Shown: piece by piece, positions 36,423 to 46,798 of the stretch
Layout: the number at the start of each line of letters is the position of its first letter
Numbering within the stretch: the first letter of the stretch is position 1
NCBI GenBank assembly: GCA_002104905.1
Contig: MCFE01000108.1
Coordinates: 1-64,000, forward strand
Origin: Basidiobolus meristosporus CBS 931.73
Lineage: Eukaryota; Basidiobolomycota; Basidiobolomycetes; Basidiobolales; Basidiobolaceae
Length of the DNA: 64,000 nucleotides
Reading direction: 5' to 3'
The notes under the pieces: generated by a model
The model's input: only the letters and a program-made list of their open reading frames with translations
The model's database searches: none
Told to the model about the DNA's origin: nothing
Position numbers and translations under genes: made by a program

Positions 36423-36769
36423 TGTTGTAAAAACTTGTAACTCAATCTAAATAGTCACCTAATCTAGTAACTTAGATCATAACATACAAATCTTATAGAA
36501 TGCTGACCAAATTCCATGTTGGGAATTACTTGGGATATTTTCACCAAAATATCAGGCACCCAGAACATGAAAATTATTAAAGTTGTCCAAACAGCTGCAG
36601 GCTTTGCACACATGGACTTGGGACCTTTTTAAACCTATTTTATGCGCTTTTTTTGCAAAGACCATTGGAAAATATAAATACTGCTTTTACATTTATCATC
36701 ACTATGTAAAAATTGCACAATCTACCTCTTCTCCCAGTCACTTCCAGTATTCCCAAGACTCTTACAACA
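36423..36769 (+). repeat. copia 3' LTR, diverged
   Basis: A 347 bp LTR with TGTTGTAA and TTACAACA ends, belonging to the same copia family but visibly diverged from the 46 kb copy. It is the 3' LTR of the relic whose Pol end precedes it. Confidence 0.92.
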
Positions 36770-36784
36770 GCTTTCAGGTATCTG

Positions 36785-37150
36785 TCAAGCTCTTATTGAC
36801 ACTACTACAAACTAAAAATACTCCAAGAAGGTCCTGGGAGATTCTAATGAGTATAGGACCTCCAATAAATCAGGTATCAGTAGTTGGAAACTGGTGTAGT
36901 ATGGAGATACCATATATGGCATTACATGATAGGGATGGCAACACAGACCTGAGTAATGTGTCATGGGTACCAATGTAGGTACTTGCCTAATATAGATACA
37001 TCTGGTGATTGCAAAGCTGAGTAACAGTTGGGATAAGTAATGCTGATAACTTATCAGGGTGAACATCAAATGGAGATAATACCAATCATTTGGGTAAAGG
37101 AAATGGGATAATACCAATAAGGCAAAATATGCACAAGTGCATATTAATAG
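36785..37150 (-). repeat. LTR-A/B family relic, minus orientation
   Basis: Diverged and deleted copy containing the complement of LTR-A blocks. These include the ACCATATATGGCAT region, the AACACAGACC/GGTCTGTGTT stretch, ACTTGCCTAATATAGATAC and TGGGATAATACCAATAAGGC. Both ends are indistinct. It is flanked by a copia LTR and an ORFX copy. Confidence 0.65.
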
Positions 37151-37179
37151 CCAATGGATAAACTTGTTTGTGGCATGTA

Positions 37180-38609
37180 TGATTACCCAACTACACCAGT
37201 GGAAGACCAACAAATGACTGTCATAACATCACCACCACCTGTATTAGCAAGTATGTTATTAGCTTATATCAAAGTATTAATGAGGCCATTGGGTGCAGTG
37301 GCTGATAGGACAGATGCAATGGCACAGAGAAATTACAAAATAGTCCAGAGGTAATATGAGTGGATATCATGTGTAATGCAATCAGTATCTCAGGTAGAAA
37401 ATGCAGTATTTTTGCTGCAACAAAGGAACCCTAGTAGCTCATTGTCACAGCAAAGAATTGAACCATTTTCCAATGTAACTGCAGAGAATCATTCTACAGT
37501 CTTTGAAGTGCAATAACAATGTCCTGAGATAAAGCCTGCAGTGAAACCTATCACAGCATAGGAGGGAGATTCTGTTGTGCTTTACCCAAGACTAAAAATC
37601 AAAAGACACTGAAGATCTGTGAAGCAGTTGAGCTCAATGATGAAGAGTGGGCAAATATGCAAGAGCCTGTTTAAACTTTAGCATGGCATCACCTCAAGGC
37701 CATCAAACCATGGGACTATCAGGAACTCAAGGCCAAGCAGAATGAGCTTGGCATGTTCCATGAGCATTTCCTTGACTCAAGCAAGCAAGCTGATTTTGGG
37801 CCAGCATTGGTATGCAAAGTAAGTATTTCAAGAAAAGCAGAAGCCATTAAAGACAGAACAACAAGAGTCCCATGGCTGAAAACCAGCAGCTTACTCAAGA
37901 GCACATCACAAGCAGGCTGAAAGCTCCAAACAAGTGGCTGAGAAGTGTCAGGTAAGCAGCAGGGTGTCAGGAAGGGACAAGTAGACAGAAACAGATGCAT
38001 CAGTGCAGCATTGATTAAGGAGAAGATACAGTTCAATACAAGGAATTACTCAGTCACAGTGGCAGTGAAGGACCTGACAGTAATAAAAACCTGAGGCTTT
38101 CTCAGGAGCCCATTGCATGCAAGGCTGAAAGTTCCAAACAAGCAGCCAAGAAAGGTTGGGTTGCCAGGAGAGTGCTGGCAAGGGACAAGAAGGCATAAAT
38201 AAATGCACAAATGCAGCATTGATCAAGGAGAAAATGTTTTACCATACAAGACGTAGTCAGTCAAAGTAGCAGTGAAAGAAATGGCAGTGACAAAGGTACA
38301 GGTGAAGAGAAGAAGTACTACCAAAACCAGTGACAGGGAAGCATGAGAAAAAAGCTGCAATTCTCACCAATTGATATTTCAGCCCAGAACAGGCCAAATT
38401 TTATAATAGCTAAGAAGAATTACCAATATGAAAACTGCTGTTTTCTCAGAAGTTGGAAGCACTGCCAGTTGAGCTACACTCCAATGAGGTAGATAAGCTT
38501 GCAGAGAAAGGCAGTATGTTAACCACAGCCTCCACAGGTGGATCCAATCCAGATAGACATCAAGATCCCATTGGGAGACTGCAATAATACCAGTAGCTTG
38601 GATTTAATA
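37180..38609 (+). pseudogene. ORFX copy b
   Basis: Strongly degraded homologue of the ORFX at 18870-20859 and 39538-41830. It preserves MTVITSPPPVLASM, LGAVADRTDAMAQRN, SQVENAVFLLQQRN (coiled-coil region) and PITA-EGDSV. It also has both units of the internal 207 bp repeat (anchors near 37894 and 38101). Stops and frameshifts are numerous. The N-terminus is missing, and the C-terminal part is cut by the foldback element at 38610. Confidence 0.75.
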
Positions 38610-39339
38610 GACTTCTTTTGTTGTATAGTGCCACATTGAGCCATGAATGCCAAGTAGTGCCATTGTCTGTCAGAGAGCCATAACAGATCTAAACTTGGCC
38701 ACAGAGTGTGAAACATAGCTCTTCATCTTCATGCAAAGCAGCCCCTGTTTCTCACCCATTGTGCAGGAGAAAAGCCATTTTCTCACCTTTTTTTGTATCA
38801 ATGCTTGTGCCGGATGTGTAAGAGCACAGAAGGACTGAAGACATGCATCTGGTACTCAATACCGATGGCACTCCAAATCTAGCACCTGTGTCTTGTAACA
38901 TGCCACAAAAATGCATGACACTATCTTGGCTCACTGGTACTATCTGGCACTATAAGTGCTTTGCATAGGTTTTACTTTAGGACTAATGTTTAAGTATAGT
39001 GCCAGATAGTACCAGTGAGCCAAGATAGTGTCATGCATTTTTGTGGCATGTTACAAGACACAGGTGCTAGATTTGGAGTGCCATCGGTATTGAGTACTAG
39101 ATGCATGTCTTCAGTCCTTTTGTGCTCTTACACATCCTGCACAAACATTGATACAAAAAAAGGTGAGAAAATGGATTTTCTCCAGCACAATGGGTGCAAT
39201 ACAGGGGCTGCTTTGCATGATGATGAAGCGCTATGCTTCACACTCTGTGGCTACATTAAGGTCTGCGATGCCTCTCTGGCACACTATGGCATCATTTGGC
39301 ACTCAAGGCTCAGTGTGGCATTATCCTACAGAACAGGTC
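38610..39339. mobile_element. 730 bp foldback element with long inverted arms and Harbinger-like ends
   Basis: Two arms of about 345 bp (38610-38954 and 38995-39339) are reverse complements of each other around a 40 bp loop. The inner parts match almost perfectly: both arms encode the same chance peptide starting MSQDSVMHFCGMLQD on opposite strands. The outer ends, GACTTCTTTTGTTG and the complement GACCTGTTCTGTAG, resemble the H2/H3 terminal repeats, and ATAGTGCCA motifs recur inside. Flanks are TAATA and TATTG, so no exact duplication is seen. It carries no transposase. Confidence 0.85.
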
Positions 39340-39344
39340 TATTG

Positions 39345-39537
39345 CATGTATATGAATGTAAGATTCAATGATGACCCACCATAGTAAGCATTATAAATAA
39401 AGTTGTGGCACAACATACAAACATATATGTAACACCATTTCCCCTTTGGTATGACTCATTTACATGTATATGCTGCCAAAAAATAAAGCAAAGTTGTCTT
39501 GTTCCTAACTAAACTCCACTGCTGACAGCAGCGAAGA
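39345..39537. promoter_or_regulatory. ORFX upstream region, copy c
   Basis: Part of the divergent intergenic region seen at 20860-21149 and 61701-61988. Shared blocks include GTAAGATTCAATGATGACCC, AACACCATTTCCC, a GACTCA...ATATGCTGCCAAAAA segment and GCTGACAGCAGC just before the ORFX start. The Tnp2 side is lost at the foldback boundary. Confidence 0.6.
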
Positions 39538-41830
39538 ATGGTTGGGCAACAGCTTGCTTTGACATTTGGTGCAACAGGTGGGGCTACAACCAAAAAAGGC
39601 CCTGTGGACAGTGTGCCCATTGAAGGTAATAATGCAGACTCCTCAGAGTCTCATTCAGATAGGCAATTAGGAATTTCTGTGGAGCTGCAAGCTGACCATA
39701 ATGCTGAGGCCAATGAGAATATAGCAAAAGCAGTACATTCAGCTGAATACCAGCAAGTGGCCATCATAACATCACCACCATCTGTATTAATAAGTATGCT
39801 GTCAGCTCATACCAAAGCATTACTAAGGCAATTAGGTGGAGTGGCTTATAGGAAAGATGAAATCAGGCAATAGTCCTGAAACAGGATGAGCAGACAATAT
39901 GTGTAGAGCAATCAATATCCGAGGTAGAGAATGCAGTATTTGCTCTGCAAAGAAGGGATGGAAGTAGCTCAGTGACACAGCCAAGAATTGCACCATTTTG
40001 CAATGTAACAGCAGAAGAACACCATACAGTCTTTGAAGCACAACAACAGTGCCTAAAGATAAAGCCCACAGAAAAACCTATCACGGCATGGGAGGGAGAA
40101 AATGTAGTGTTTATACCAAAGCCTAAAAATAAAAAGACATTGAAGATCCATGAAGCTGTTGAGTGTAATGATGAAGAGTGGGACACAATTCAAGAGGCTG
40201 TTACAAGTCCAGCATGCCAACACCTCAAGGCCAGCATACCATGGGACCATCTGGAACTCAAAGCCAAGCAGAACATGCTTGACTTGCTCCATGCTCATTA
40301 TCCTGGATCCAAACCAGTAAATGGATATTGAGTTGGTATTGGTATGTTAAGAAAGTATCTCAAGAATAGCAGAAACTATAAAAGATAGAAGAACAAGGGT
40401 ACAGTGGCTAAACACCAGTGGCTTCCTCAAGAGCCTGTTACAAGCAAGGCCAAAAGCTCCAAACAAGCATCAAAGAGATATGAGGTAGTTGGGATAGTGC
40501 CAATATGGGAAAAGCAGGTGGACACAGATGTACTAGCACAGCATTTTCTAAGGAAAAAGCGTAGTTCTAATTAAGAAGCACCCAGTCAAAGAAGCATGAA
40601 GGAACTGGCACTGATAAAAACAAGCAGCTACCTCAGGAGCCCATCACAGCATGGACAGAGAGCTCAGAACATGCAGAAGAGAAGTAACAGGTTGCCTGCA
40701 GAGTGCCAGCAAGGTACAAGCAGGCCAAAACAGATGCTTCAGAGTAGCATTCATCAAGAAGAAAATGTAGCTTAATACAAGAAGAACTCAGACATAGTAG
40801 CTGTGAAAGACCTGGCAGTGATCAAGGAAAAGGTAAAGGGAAAAAAGTCTACCCAAGCCAGAGAAGTGTAAGAAAAAAGCAGCAGTTCTTGCCAATCAAT
40901 GCTGTAATCCTGTAACAGACTGAATCCCATCATAGTCAGGAAGAATTACTAAAAAGAAAACAGATGTTTTCACAACAGTTGGAAGCACAGCAGTTGAGCT
41001 ACACTCCAGTGAGGTAGATGAGTTTGTAGGGAAAGGCAATTTGTCTACCATAGTCTCCACATCCTCCATTATTAACAGAGTGTAGATCCCACTGACAGCC
41101 AAAGTAACAATGTCCAGAACCTAAAAGGCTATCACAATGCCTTTGGTGGAATTTTGGAACATGAATAGGCACACCAAGAGGTTGCAGCACTTCTTCAAGA
41201 GCAGTGCTCAAGAAAACGCACTTGGATATTGCAAGGATTTATTGCAAAGACTGGCAGATGAGGTGCTAGACCTTGCAGTGCTGGCTGAGGACTGGGATGT
41301 ATGGGAACCAGCAAATGAACATTGGCATAATGCTGTAGGGTTCCTGCCAAAGTCATGGAAACAGAGCATTACAGCAGAAATCATTATTGAGTGATGGATT
41401 CTAATAGAGTTACTTGTTGAGTGTAGGGTTGGGCATAATGTTGGTGTAGGGTGCAGGGACTTGCATAGCTCAATACAATAGGCAATTGAGGTCCAACTGA
41501 AGCTTCAACAGAAGTAAATCAATTTGTATACATGAAAAGTAAGAGAAATGGTTGAGTCAGGAAGTAAGGAGTGTGAAAAATAGGCAATAGCCAGTTAAAT
41601 GCACACAAATGTAGGAGGGGACAGAGTGTCTGAGATCAGAAAGTAAGAAAATTAGCAGAGAACCAATCAAAAGCCACTTTTATATTGTTGTGATGAAAAA
41701 TTCTGACCAAGTTTATTGTGAAATCTGGGGTGCAATTATTTTCTTATGGTCTTTGCATAGTGTCCTGACAGGATCAATACCTTTTAGTCTAGAGATATTA
41801 ATTTTGTGATGGCCTTTTGACAGGATCATT
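39538..41830 (+). pseudogene. ORFX copy c, best-preserved copy, with 3' terminal region
   Basis: Starts at ATG 39538; 111 codons are open (LTFGATGGATTKKG, PVDSVPIEGNN, HTKALLRQLGGVAY). A frameshift at about 39860 follows, then 119 codons at 39972-40331 with KPTEKPITAWEGENV, IPKPKNKKTLKI, ECNDEEWDTIQEAV and AHYPGSKPVNGY. The repeat-rich Lys/Gln/Ser section follows, with anchors near 40426 and 40632. The C-terminal block at 41137-41394 reads MNRHTKRLQHFFKSS and LADEVLDLAVLAEDWDVWEP. Coding potential ends near 41480. The remainder to about 41830 is terminal non-coding DNA with CTGACAGGATCAAT and TTGACAGGATCAT subterminal repeats, matching 18506-18600 in inverted orientation. No known family is recognised. 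Confidence 0.7.
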
Positions 41831-41845
41831 GCAATTATTTCTCAT

Positions 41846-42172
41846 AAAGAAATACTCACCCAACTTAGTCACTTAGAACATTATATACAGATCTTAGAGA
41901 ATACTAACCATTTTCCTTGATGTGAATCACTTCAAATATTATCACCAAAAATAGCAGGTACCCAGAACATGCAAATTCTCAAAGTTGCCCAAACAGCACC
42001 AAACTTTGTGCACATGCTCTTAGGACCTTTCTAAAAATATTCTTCATGTTTGCAATGCCATGACCATGTAAAAGTACAAATACTAGTTTTACATAAAATA
42101 AATCATCAGTAAAGGCAACAAGATTTACTTGTTCTCCCAATCATTTGCAATATCCCCAAGACTCTTACAACA
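41846..42172 (+). repeat. copia LTR relic, 5' truncated
   Basis: Lacks the TGTTGTAA start but keeps the CACCCAACTTAGTCACTTAG region, the promoter part and the CTCTTACAACA end. It is diverged. It abuts the ORFX copy c terminus. Confidence 0.85.
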
Positions 42173-42573
42173 TGAATAACTTAGATCACAGTTAGGATTA
42201 GTTCATATATATATTTAGTTGGGTGGGAGTGTAGCACATTTTGTGGTTACACCACAATATTCACCTAGCTTGGTCACTTGTGTATTTACCTATAAATCTT
42301 AGAGAATCCTGAGCCAATTTCTTGGCAGGATTCATTTGGGATATTTTCACCAATAATCAGGTACCAGAACATGAAATTTCTCCAAGTTGTCCAAGCAGCC
42401 CCAAACCTTGCATGCATGCTCTTAGGACCTTCCCAGACATATCCTATGTGTTTGTTATGCCAAGACCATGTAAACATATAGATACTACTCTTACATTCAA
42501 AAAACCATCAAGTGGAAACCACAAAATCTACTTGTTCTCCCAGTCACTTCCAATATCTCAAAAGCTCTCATAA
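42173..42573 (+). repeat. copia 3' fragment with diverged LTR
   Basis: 42173-42229 contains a short remnant of the Pol end and a purine tract (GGGTGGGAG). 42230-42573 is a diverged copia LTR beginning TGTAGCACATTTTG, recognisable by CACCTAGCTTGGTCACTTG, the TTTCACCAATAATCAGGTACC region and CCAATATCTC near its end. It represents an older subfamily. Confidence 0.75.
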
Positions 42574-42575
42574 CT

Positions 42576-42697
42576 GTATCTATGCGCTTGGTCCTAGCAT
42601 AATAAGTTGGTATTTTGACTAATTCTATACAACCTTGATTATCTCAAAATATAGGTATGATTACAAAATTTGCCACATCCTTAAGGCAAGTTATACT
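42576..42697 (-). pseudogene. small copia RNase H fragment, minus orientation
   Basis: About 120 bp matching the complement-oriented Pol sequence at 46961-47050 (CTATGCGCTTGGTCCTAGCA and GATTATCT stretches), which encodes the region around TKHIDIRHHF and DNQGCIQLGRN. It is an isolated scrap between two LTRs. Confidence 0.7.
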
Positions 42698-43045
42698 TGT
42701 TGTAAAAATTTGTAATTCCACCAAAATATTCACCTAACTTGGTCACTTAGATCATTACCTTCAAATCCTAGAGAATACTGACCAAATTCCTTGTTGGGAT
42801 TTACTTAGAATATTTTCACCAAAGTACCAGGTACTCAGGACATAAAAAGTCTCAAAGTTGTTCAAACAGCCCCAAGCTTTGCACACATGTTCTTGGGACC
42901 CTCCTTAACCCATCCTATCTGTTTGCTATGCCAAGACCATGAAAATGTATAAATACCACTTTTACATTCAATAAATATTAAGTGAAAACCTCATAATCTA
43001 CTTGTTCTACCAATGACTTCTGATATCTCCAAGATTCTTACAATA
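42698..43045 (+). repeat. copia 5' LTR
   Basis: A 348 bp LTR, TGTTGTAA to TTACAATA (last bases mutated). It is followed immediately by the primer site GGTTATGAGCCC at 43046-43057 and by Gag sequence, so it is a genuine 5' LTR of a copia copy cut off at 43659. Confidence 0.92.
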
Positions 43046-43659
43046 GGTTATGAGCCCCAAGCTGTCACTCTCTGCAATGTCTACTACTGCTATTACTGGA
43101 ATTTTCCCCTTTGCCAAAAAGTTGGATGGATCTAACTACCAAGTGTGGAAGGTTAAGATGAATATGTTGCTAAAAGAAAGAGGCCTTTGGGATATTGTCA
43201 TGGGAGAAGAATGATCTCCTAGATATGTGGGAGAGGAGGCCATAAAGTGCCAGAAGAAAGAACAAAGTGCCTTTAACTGCATTTGCCTCAACATTAAAGA
43301 CAAATTGCCCATTCAATGCTCAAGAGCAAAGATAGCTAAGAATGCCAGGAAGAAATTCAAAGACCCCTACCAGTCATGTTCAGCTGCTAAGAAAATGTAT
43401 CTGAGACAAAAATTCTTTACAACAAATGTGCTGGCAGGAGAAGAAATGAAAAATCTAATTAGTGAGTTAACCTGCTGGTGGATGAAATGGAATCTGTGGG
43501 CATACCAACAACTGATGAGGATGTGATAGTTACCATCCAGAATAGCCTGCCAGACAAGCTTCAGGGTCTTGTATCAGCCCTAGAGTCCAGAGCTGAATAT
43601 TTGACCTTAAACTACATCTATGGAAGGCTCCCGGATGAAGAATTAAGAAAAGCAAGCGC
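43046..43659 (+). pseudogene. copia Gag relic following a 5' LTR
   Basis: Begins with the half-tRNA type primer site and the Gag start region (ATG at 43055 inside the primer site, or ATG at 43082). It encodes SNYQVWKVKMNMLLKERGLWDI in pieces, SAFNCICLNIKDKLPIQC and NSLPDKLQGLVSALESR. A stop at about 43213 and a frameshift near 43470 disrupt it. It ends at DEELRKAS, where LTR-A begins at 43660. Confidence 0.88.
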
Positions 43660-44463
43660 TGTGGTAGGGTAAACATACCTCCCACAGACAAGTTTATTCA
43701 TATAGTCATTATGATATACTTATCCATATTTTATATTATCAGTATTATCCCATTCTTCTTTTGCCCATATTATCAGTATTATCCCCATATGATGTTTACC
43801 CTGATTAGTTATTAGCATTAGTTATCCCAGATGTTATTCAGCTTTGTGATCAGTAGATGTATCTATATAAGGCAAGTACCCGCGTCAGTACCCGTGACAC
43901 ATGACCTAACTCTGTGTTACCATCCCTACCATTTCAATACCATATATGGTATTTCTATGTTGCACAGGTTTCAGACTACTGATTCCTGATTGGTTGAGAG
44001 TGCTGTGCCTTTTAGAACCTTCCAGGACATTCTTGGCATATTTTTAGCTCATAGTGATGTCATCAAGAATTCCACTGATACCTAGAATCTTCTAGAACCT
44101 TGTCATTAGTAATCACTTGGCAATCAGGAAAAGTATTTAAGGGAAAGCAATCCCTCATCAATAAATCATCCCTTCTATCAGTAACACTTCTACCTTATTG
44201 ATTAGCAGTTGATCACTGCACCTGCCTTCATCAGTACATCTCAGACCTGCCATCAAGGAGCTTTTCAGGGTAGTGCACAAGACACACAGAGGCCTTTGGA
44301 GACACTTGGAGCACCTAGGAAGCTAGAGAAGCAGGAGCTTTTACCATAGTGACATATTGACAAAGACACCAGCAGTTTAGACACAGAGGTTATTGCACCC
44401 ATCAGACACCTCACACACCTTGAGTTGTGTAGCTTCTCCCAGGAGTACCTCTACACCACCACA
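43660..44463 (+). repeat. LTR-A, 5' copy (804 bp)
   Basis: Begins TGTGGTAGGG and ends ACACCACCACA (TGTGGT/ACCACA inverted ends). It is the same length as the 3' copy at 53324-54127, with only a handful of differences by eye. The TATA region reads TATTTAA (44134-44140) here but TATATAA in the 3' copy. It is inserted in copia Gag sequence. Confidence 0.95.
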
Positions 44464-44467
44464 TATT

Positions 44468-44484
44468 TGGCACCCAACGTGGGG
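44468..44484 (+). other. LTR-A element primer-binding site, tRNA-Lys-like
   Basis: TGGCACCCAACGTGGGG, starting 4 nt after the LTR. It differs by one base from the complement of the common eukaryotic tRNA-Lys 3' end (TGGCGCCCAACGTGGGG). The same site is at 51319-51335 in the second copy. The tRNA assignment is from general knowledge of the motif. Confidence 0.7.
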
Positions 44485-44537
44485 GGTTTGACTGAACTGC
44501 CCCTAGAAGACTTAAGAAAGAACAAATTATCAAGACC

Positions 44538-46394
44538 ATGGATCTACCTTTACCAGGAATGCAAGGAACTCCTTTCTTTGATGGAACCAAAGTTAAAGCT
44601 TTCATCAAGAGGTGGGAGCTTTTCTGCAGAGCCCACAAAATACCTGAGGCCATTATGGCTGAAGAGATGCCCCCCTACAGCACTGATGAGATCATGCTCT
44701 CTTTATATGAAAGAAATGATCTGCTGACAAATTGGACCCTCTTGAAGAGCTACTTGATTGATGAATATGGAGAGAGACAAGTTGACTACACACTTAAAGA
44801 CTTGGAGAACTTTGCTTATAGCAAGTTTAAGCTGCTACCATTGAAAGAATACTTGAGTGGCCTTGAGCAAATTGGAGAGTCACTGAAAGCCCAAGGCATT
44901 ATCACTGATCTGACTTTATCTGCCTATCTGCTCAGAGCACTACCAGAAGGCCTGGTGAGAAGGATTGAAAACAATCCTACTGTGAAAGCTATGAGTTCAC
45001 TGCCTGCATATCAGTTAGCTAAGCAGATTCTACTTGCCCCTGAAGAAACCTCACCAATCAGAAAGCTTCTTTCAAGCCCAGAACAAAACCAAGATAGCCA
45101 AGACATACTTAATCCCAGCAATCAAAGCACTCAAATTCAGGAGCTGACACAGCAACTAGAGAAACTCTCTTTGCTACTTGCCAGCAAAGCATATGGTCAG
45201 AAGCCAGTAGAGAAAGAAGTCAAATATACATGCATGTGGTGTGACTCTGCCAACCATTCCAAGAGAAATTGCCAAGAGCTTCAGTCATTACTATCCACAG
45301 GTGATGTCCTATATAGTCCTCAGGGATACATAGTCAGTAAGCATGGTGACAAATTATCCACAGCATTTGGACAAGGAGGAATGAGAGTTCACTACAAGCA
45401 AGTCACCTCTCAAACAAGAAAGGTTCACCTCCATGAAGAAGAAGATCCTGACTACTTTGATCCAGCTGAAGTTCTGAACTTTGACTATGAGGACCCCAGA
45501 GAGGCCCAAGATTATATAGCTTCAATTTATGCTTCAAAGAGACACCTTCCTGAAAAAATGGCTAATCCAGGCCCAGCAACAAAAGTACCAAGATGTGAGC
45601 CAGAAGTTGTGATTGAGAAGAAAGCATCACCCCCATTAATTTTACAAGAGTCTGCCAAGGCCAACAACTACCACATGCAGCCTAGAGTCAAGCAAAATGG
45701 TACCCCAGAGGCTCTGACAAGTCATATATTAGGAAGCAACATATCAATCAAGGTTGGAGAGCTACTCAGTGTATCACCATCTGTAAGAAAGACTCTGGAT
45801 GAGCATATCAGAATAAGAAAGCATCCAATTGAATCAACTCAAGGCAACCAGGTCAGGACAGTTCAAGGAAGCCAAAATATCAGTAAGCTGCATCAAAGAC
45901 AGAAACACTACTACTCAGTGGCAACTGCAACAACTACAGGAACTGTGCATAATCAAGAAATCCTATGTCATATAGACAGTGGATCTGAGATATGTGTGAT
46001 GCCTTTGGAGGCTTGGAAACAACTACCATGCAAAGACTTATTGCCCATAGACACCAATATCAATTGGAGCATGAAGGATGCCAACTCAGGGCAATCAAAG
46101 CTTTTAGGAATTATTCACAGCTTCCCTCTCATCATTGAAGGAATACCCCATGAGATCCCAGTATTCATATGTGCAAAGGCTAACTTTGAATTACTTCTTG
46201 GAAGACCATGGGAGGTAAAAGCAAGAGCAACTGCAGTGAACTACCCAGATGGTTCAGCATGGTATACTATATACTCAGAGAGCCCAGGACTAACAGCAAC
46301 CTTCTGTGGTGTGGACTCAAACAATATCCGATCAATGACATCATGTAGATTTCTATCTCAAGAAAGGACAGGTGGCTTCATTGAGGAAGACTGA
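44538..46394 (+). CDS. Gag-protease protein of a non-autonomous LTR retrotransposon, copy 1
   Basis: Open 618-codon frame with ATG in the GACCATGG context. The N-terminal half is capsid-like (FIKRWELFCRAHKI, LLKSYLIDEYGERQ, LPEGLVRRIENNP). A CCHC zinc knuckle CMWCDSANHSKRNC starts at about residue 232. A retropepsin-like domain has HIDSGSEICVMP (catalytic Asp at about 480) and the flap-end partner LLLGRPW at about 551-557. The protein ends with GGFIEED. There is no reverse transcriptase, RNase H or integrase. In the sister copy only about 78 bp separate the stop from the 3' LTR, so these domains were never downstream. It differs from copy 2 at 11 of 618 residues. It presumably forms particles and processes itself while borrowing pol from a related gypsy-type element. 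The 3' non-coding end and 3' LTR of this copy are missing at the copia junction (46437). Confidence 0.93.
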   Translation: MDLPLPGMQGTPFFDGTKVKAFIKRWELFCRAHKIPEAIMAEEMPPYSTDEIMLSLYERNDLLTNWTLLKSYLIDEYGERQVDYTLKDLENFAYSKFKLLPLKEYLSGLEQIGESLKAQGIITDLTLSAYLLRALPEGLVRRIENNPTVKAMSSLPAYQLAKQILLAPEETSPIRKLLSSPEQNQDSQDILNPSNQSTQIQELTQQLEKLSLLLASKAYGQKPVEKEVKYTCMWCDSANHSKRNCQELQSLLSTGDVLYSPQGYIVSKHGDKLSTAFGQGGMRVHYKQVTSQTRKVHLHEEEDPDYFDPAEVLNFDYEDPREAQDYIASIYASKRHLPEKMANPGPATKVPRCEPEVVIEKKASPPLILQESAKANNYHMQPRVKQNGTPEALTSHILGSNISIKVGELLSVSPSVRKTLDEHIRIRKHPIESTQGNQVRTVQGSQNISKLHQRQKHYYSVATATTTGTVHNQEILCHIDSGSEICVMPLEAWKQLPCKDLLPIDTNINWSMKDANSGQSKLLGIIHSFPLIIEGIPHEIPVFICAKANFELLLGRPWEVKARATAVNYPDGSAWYTIYSESPGLTATFCGVDSNNIRSMTSCRFLSQERTGGFIEED

Positions 46395-46437
46395 GAGAGC
46401 ACTTTGTTCTCCAAACTTACAGTGGTTAGCTAAAAAG

Positions 46438-46787
46438 TGTTGTAAGAGTCTTGGAGATATTGGAAGTGATTGGGAGGACAAGTAGATTATGTGGTTTTCA
46501 CTTAATGATTTATTGAATGTAAAAGTAGTATTTATACTTTTACATGGTCTTGGCATTACAAACACGTAGAATAGATTAAGGAAGGTCCCAAGAACATGTG
46601 TGCAAAGTTTGGGGCTGTTTGGACAACTTTGAGAATTTTCATGTTCTGGGTACCTGGTATTTTGGTGAAAATATTCTAAGTAAATCCCGACAAGGAATTT
46701 GGTCAGTATTCTCTAGGATTTGAAGATGATGATCTAAGTGACTAAGTTAGGTGAATATTTAGGTGGAAAATACGAATTTTTACAACA
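46438..46787 (-). repeat. copia 3' LTR
   Basis: A 350 bp LTR with TGTTGTAA/TTACAACA ends. The polypurine tract (GAGTGGGAG in element orientation) lies at 46788-46796, next to it. Confidence 0.95.
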
Positions 46788-46798
46788 CTCCCACTCAG

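Noticed and set aside
38752-39371. A pair of genes encoding MSQDSVMHFCGML on opposite strands
   Set aside because: They are the same sequence read from the two arms of an inverted repeat. No homologue or coding signature is visible.
44411-44727. Frames of 80 and 100 codons overlapping the Gag-PR start (also at 51262-51578)
   Set aside because: They are identical in both copies only because the DNA is nearly identical. They overlap the primer site and the real 618-codon frame.
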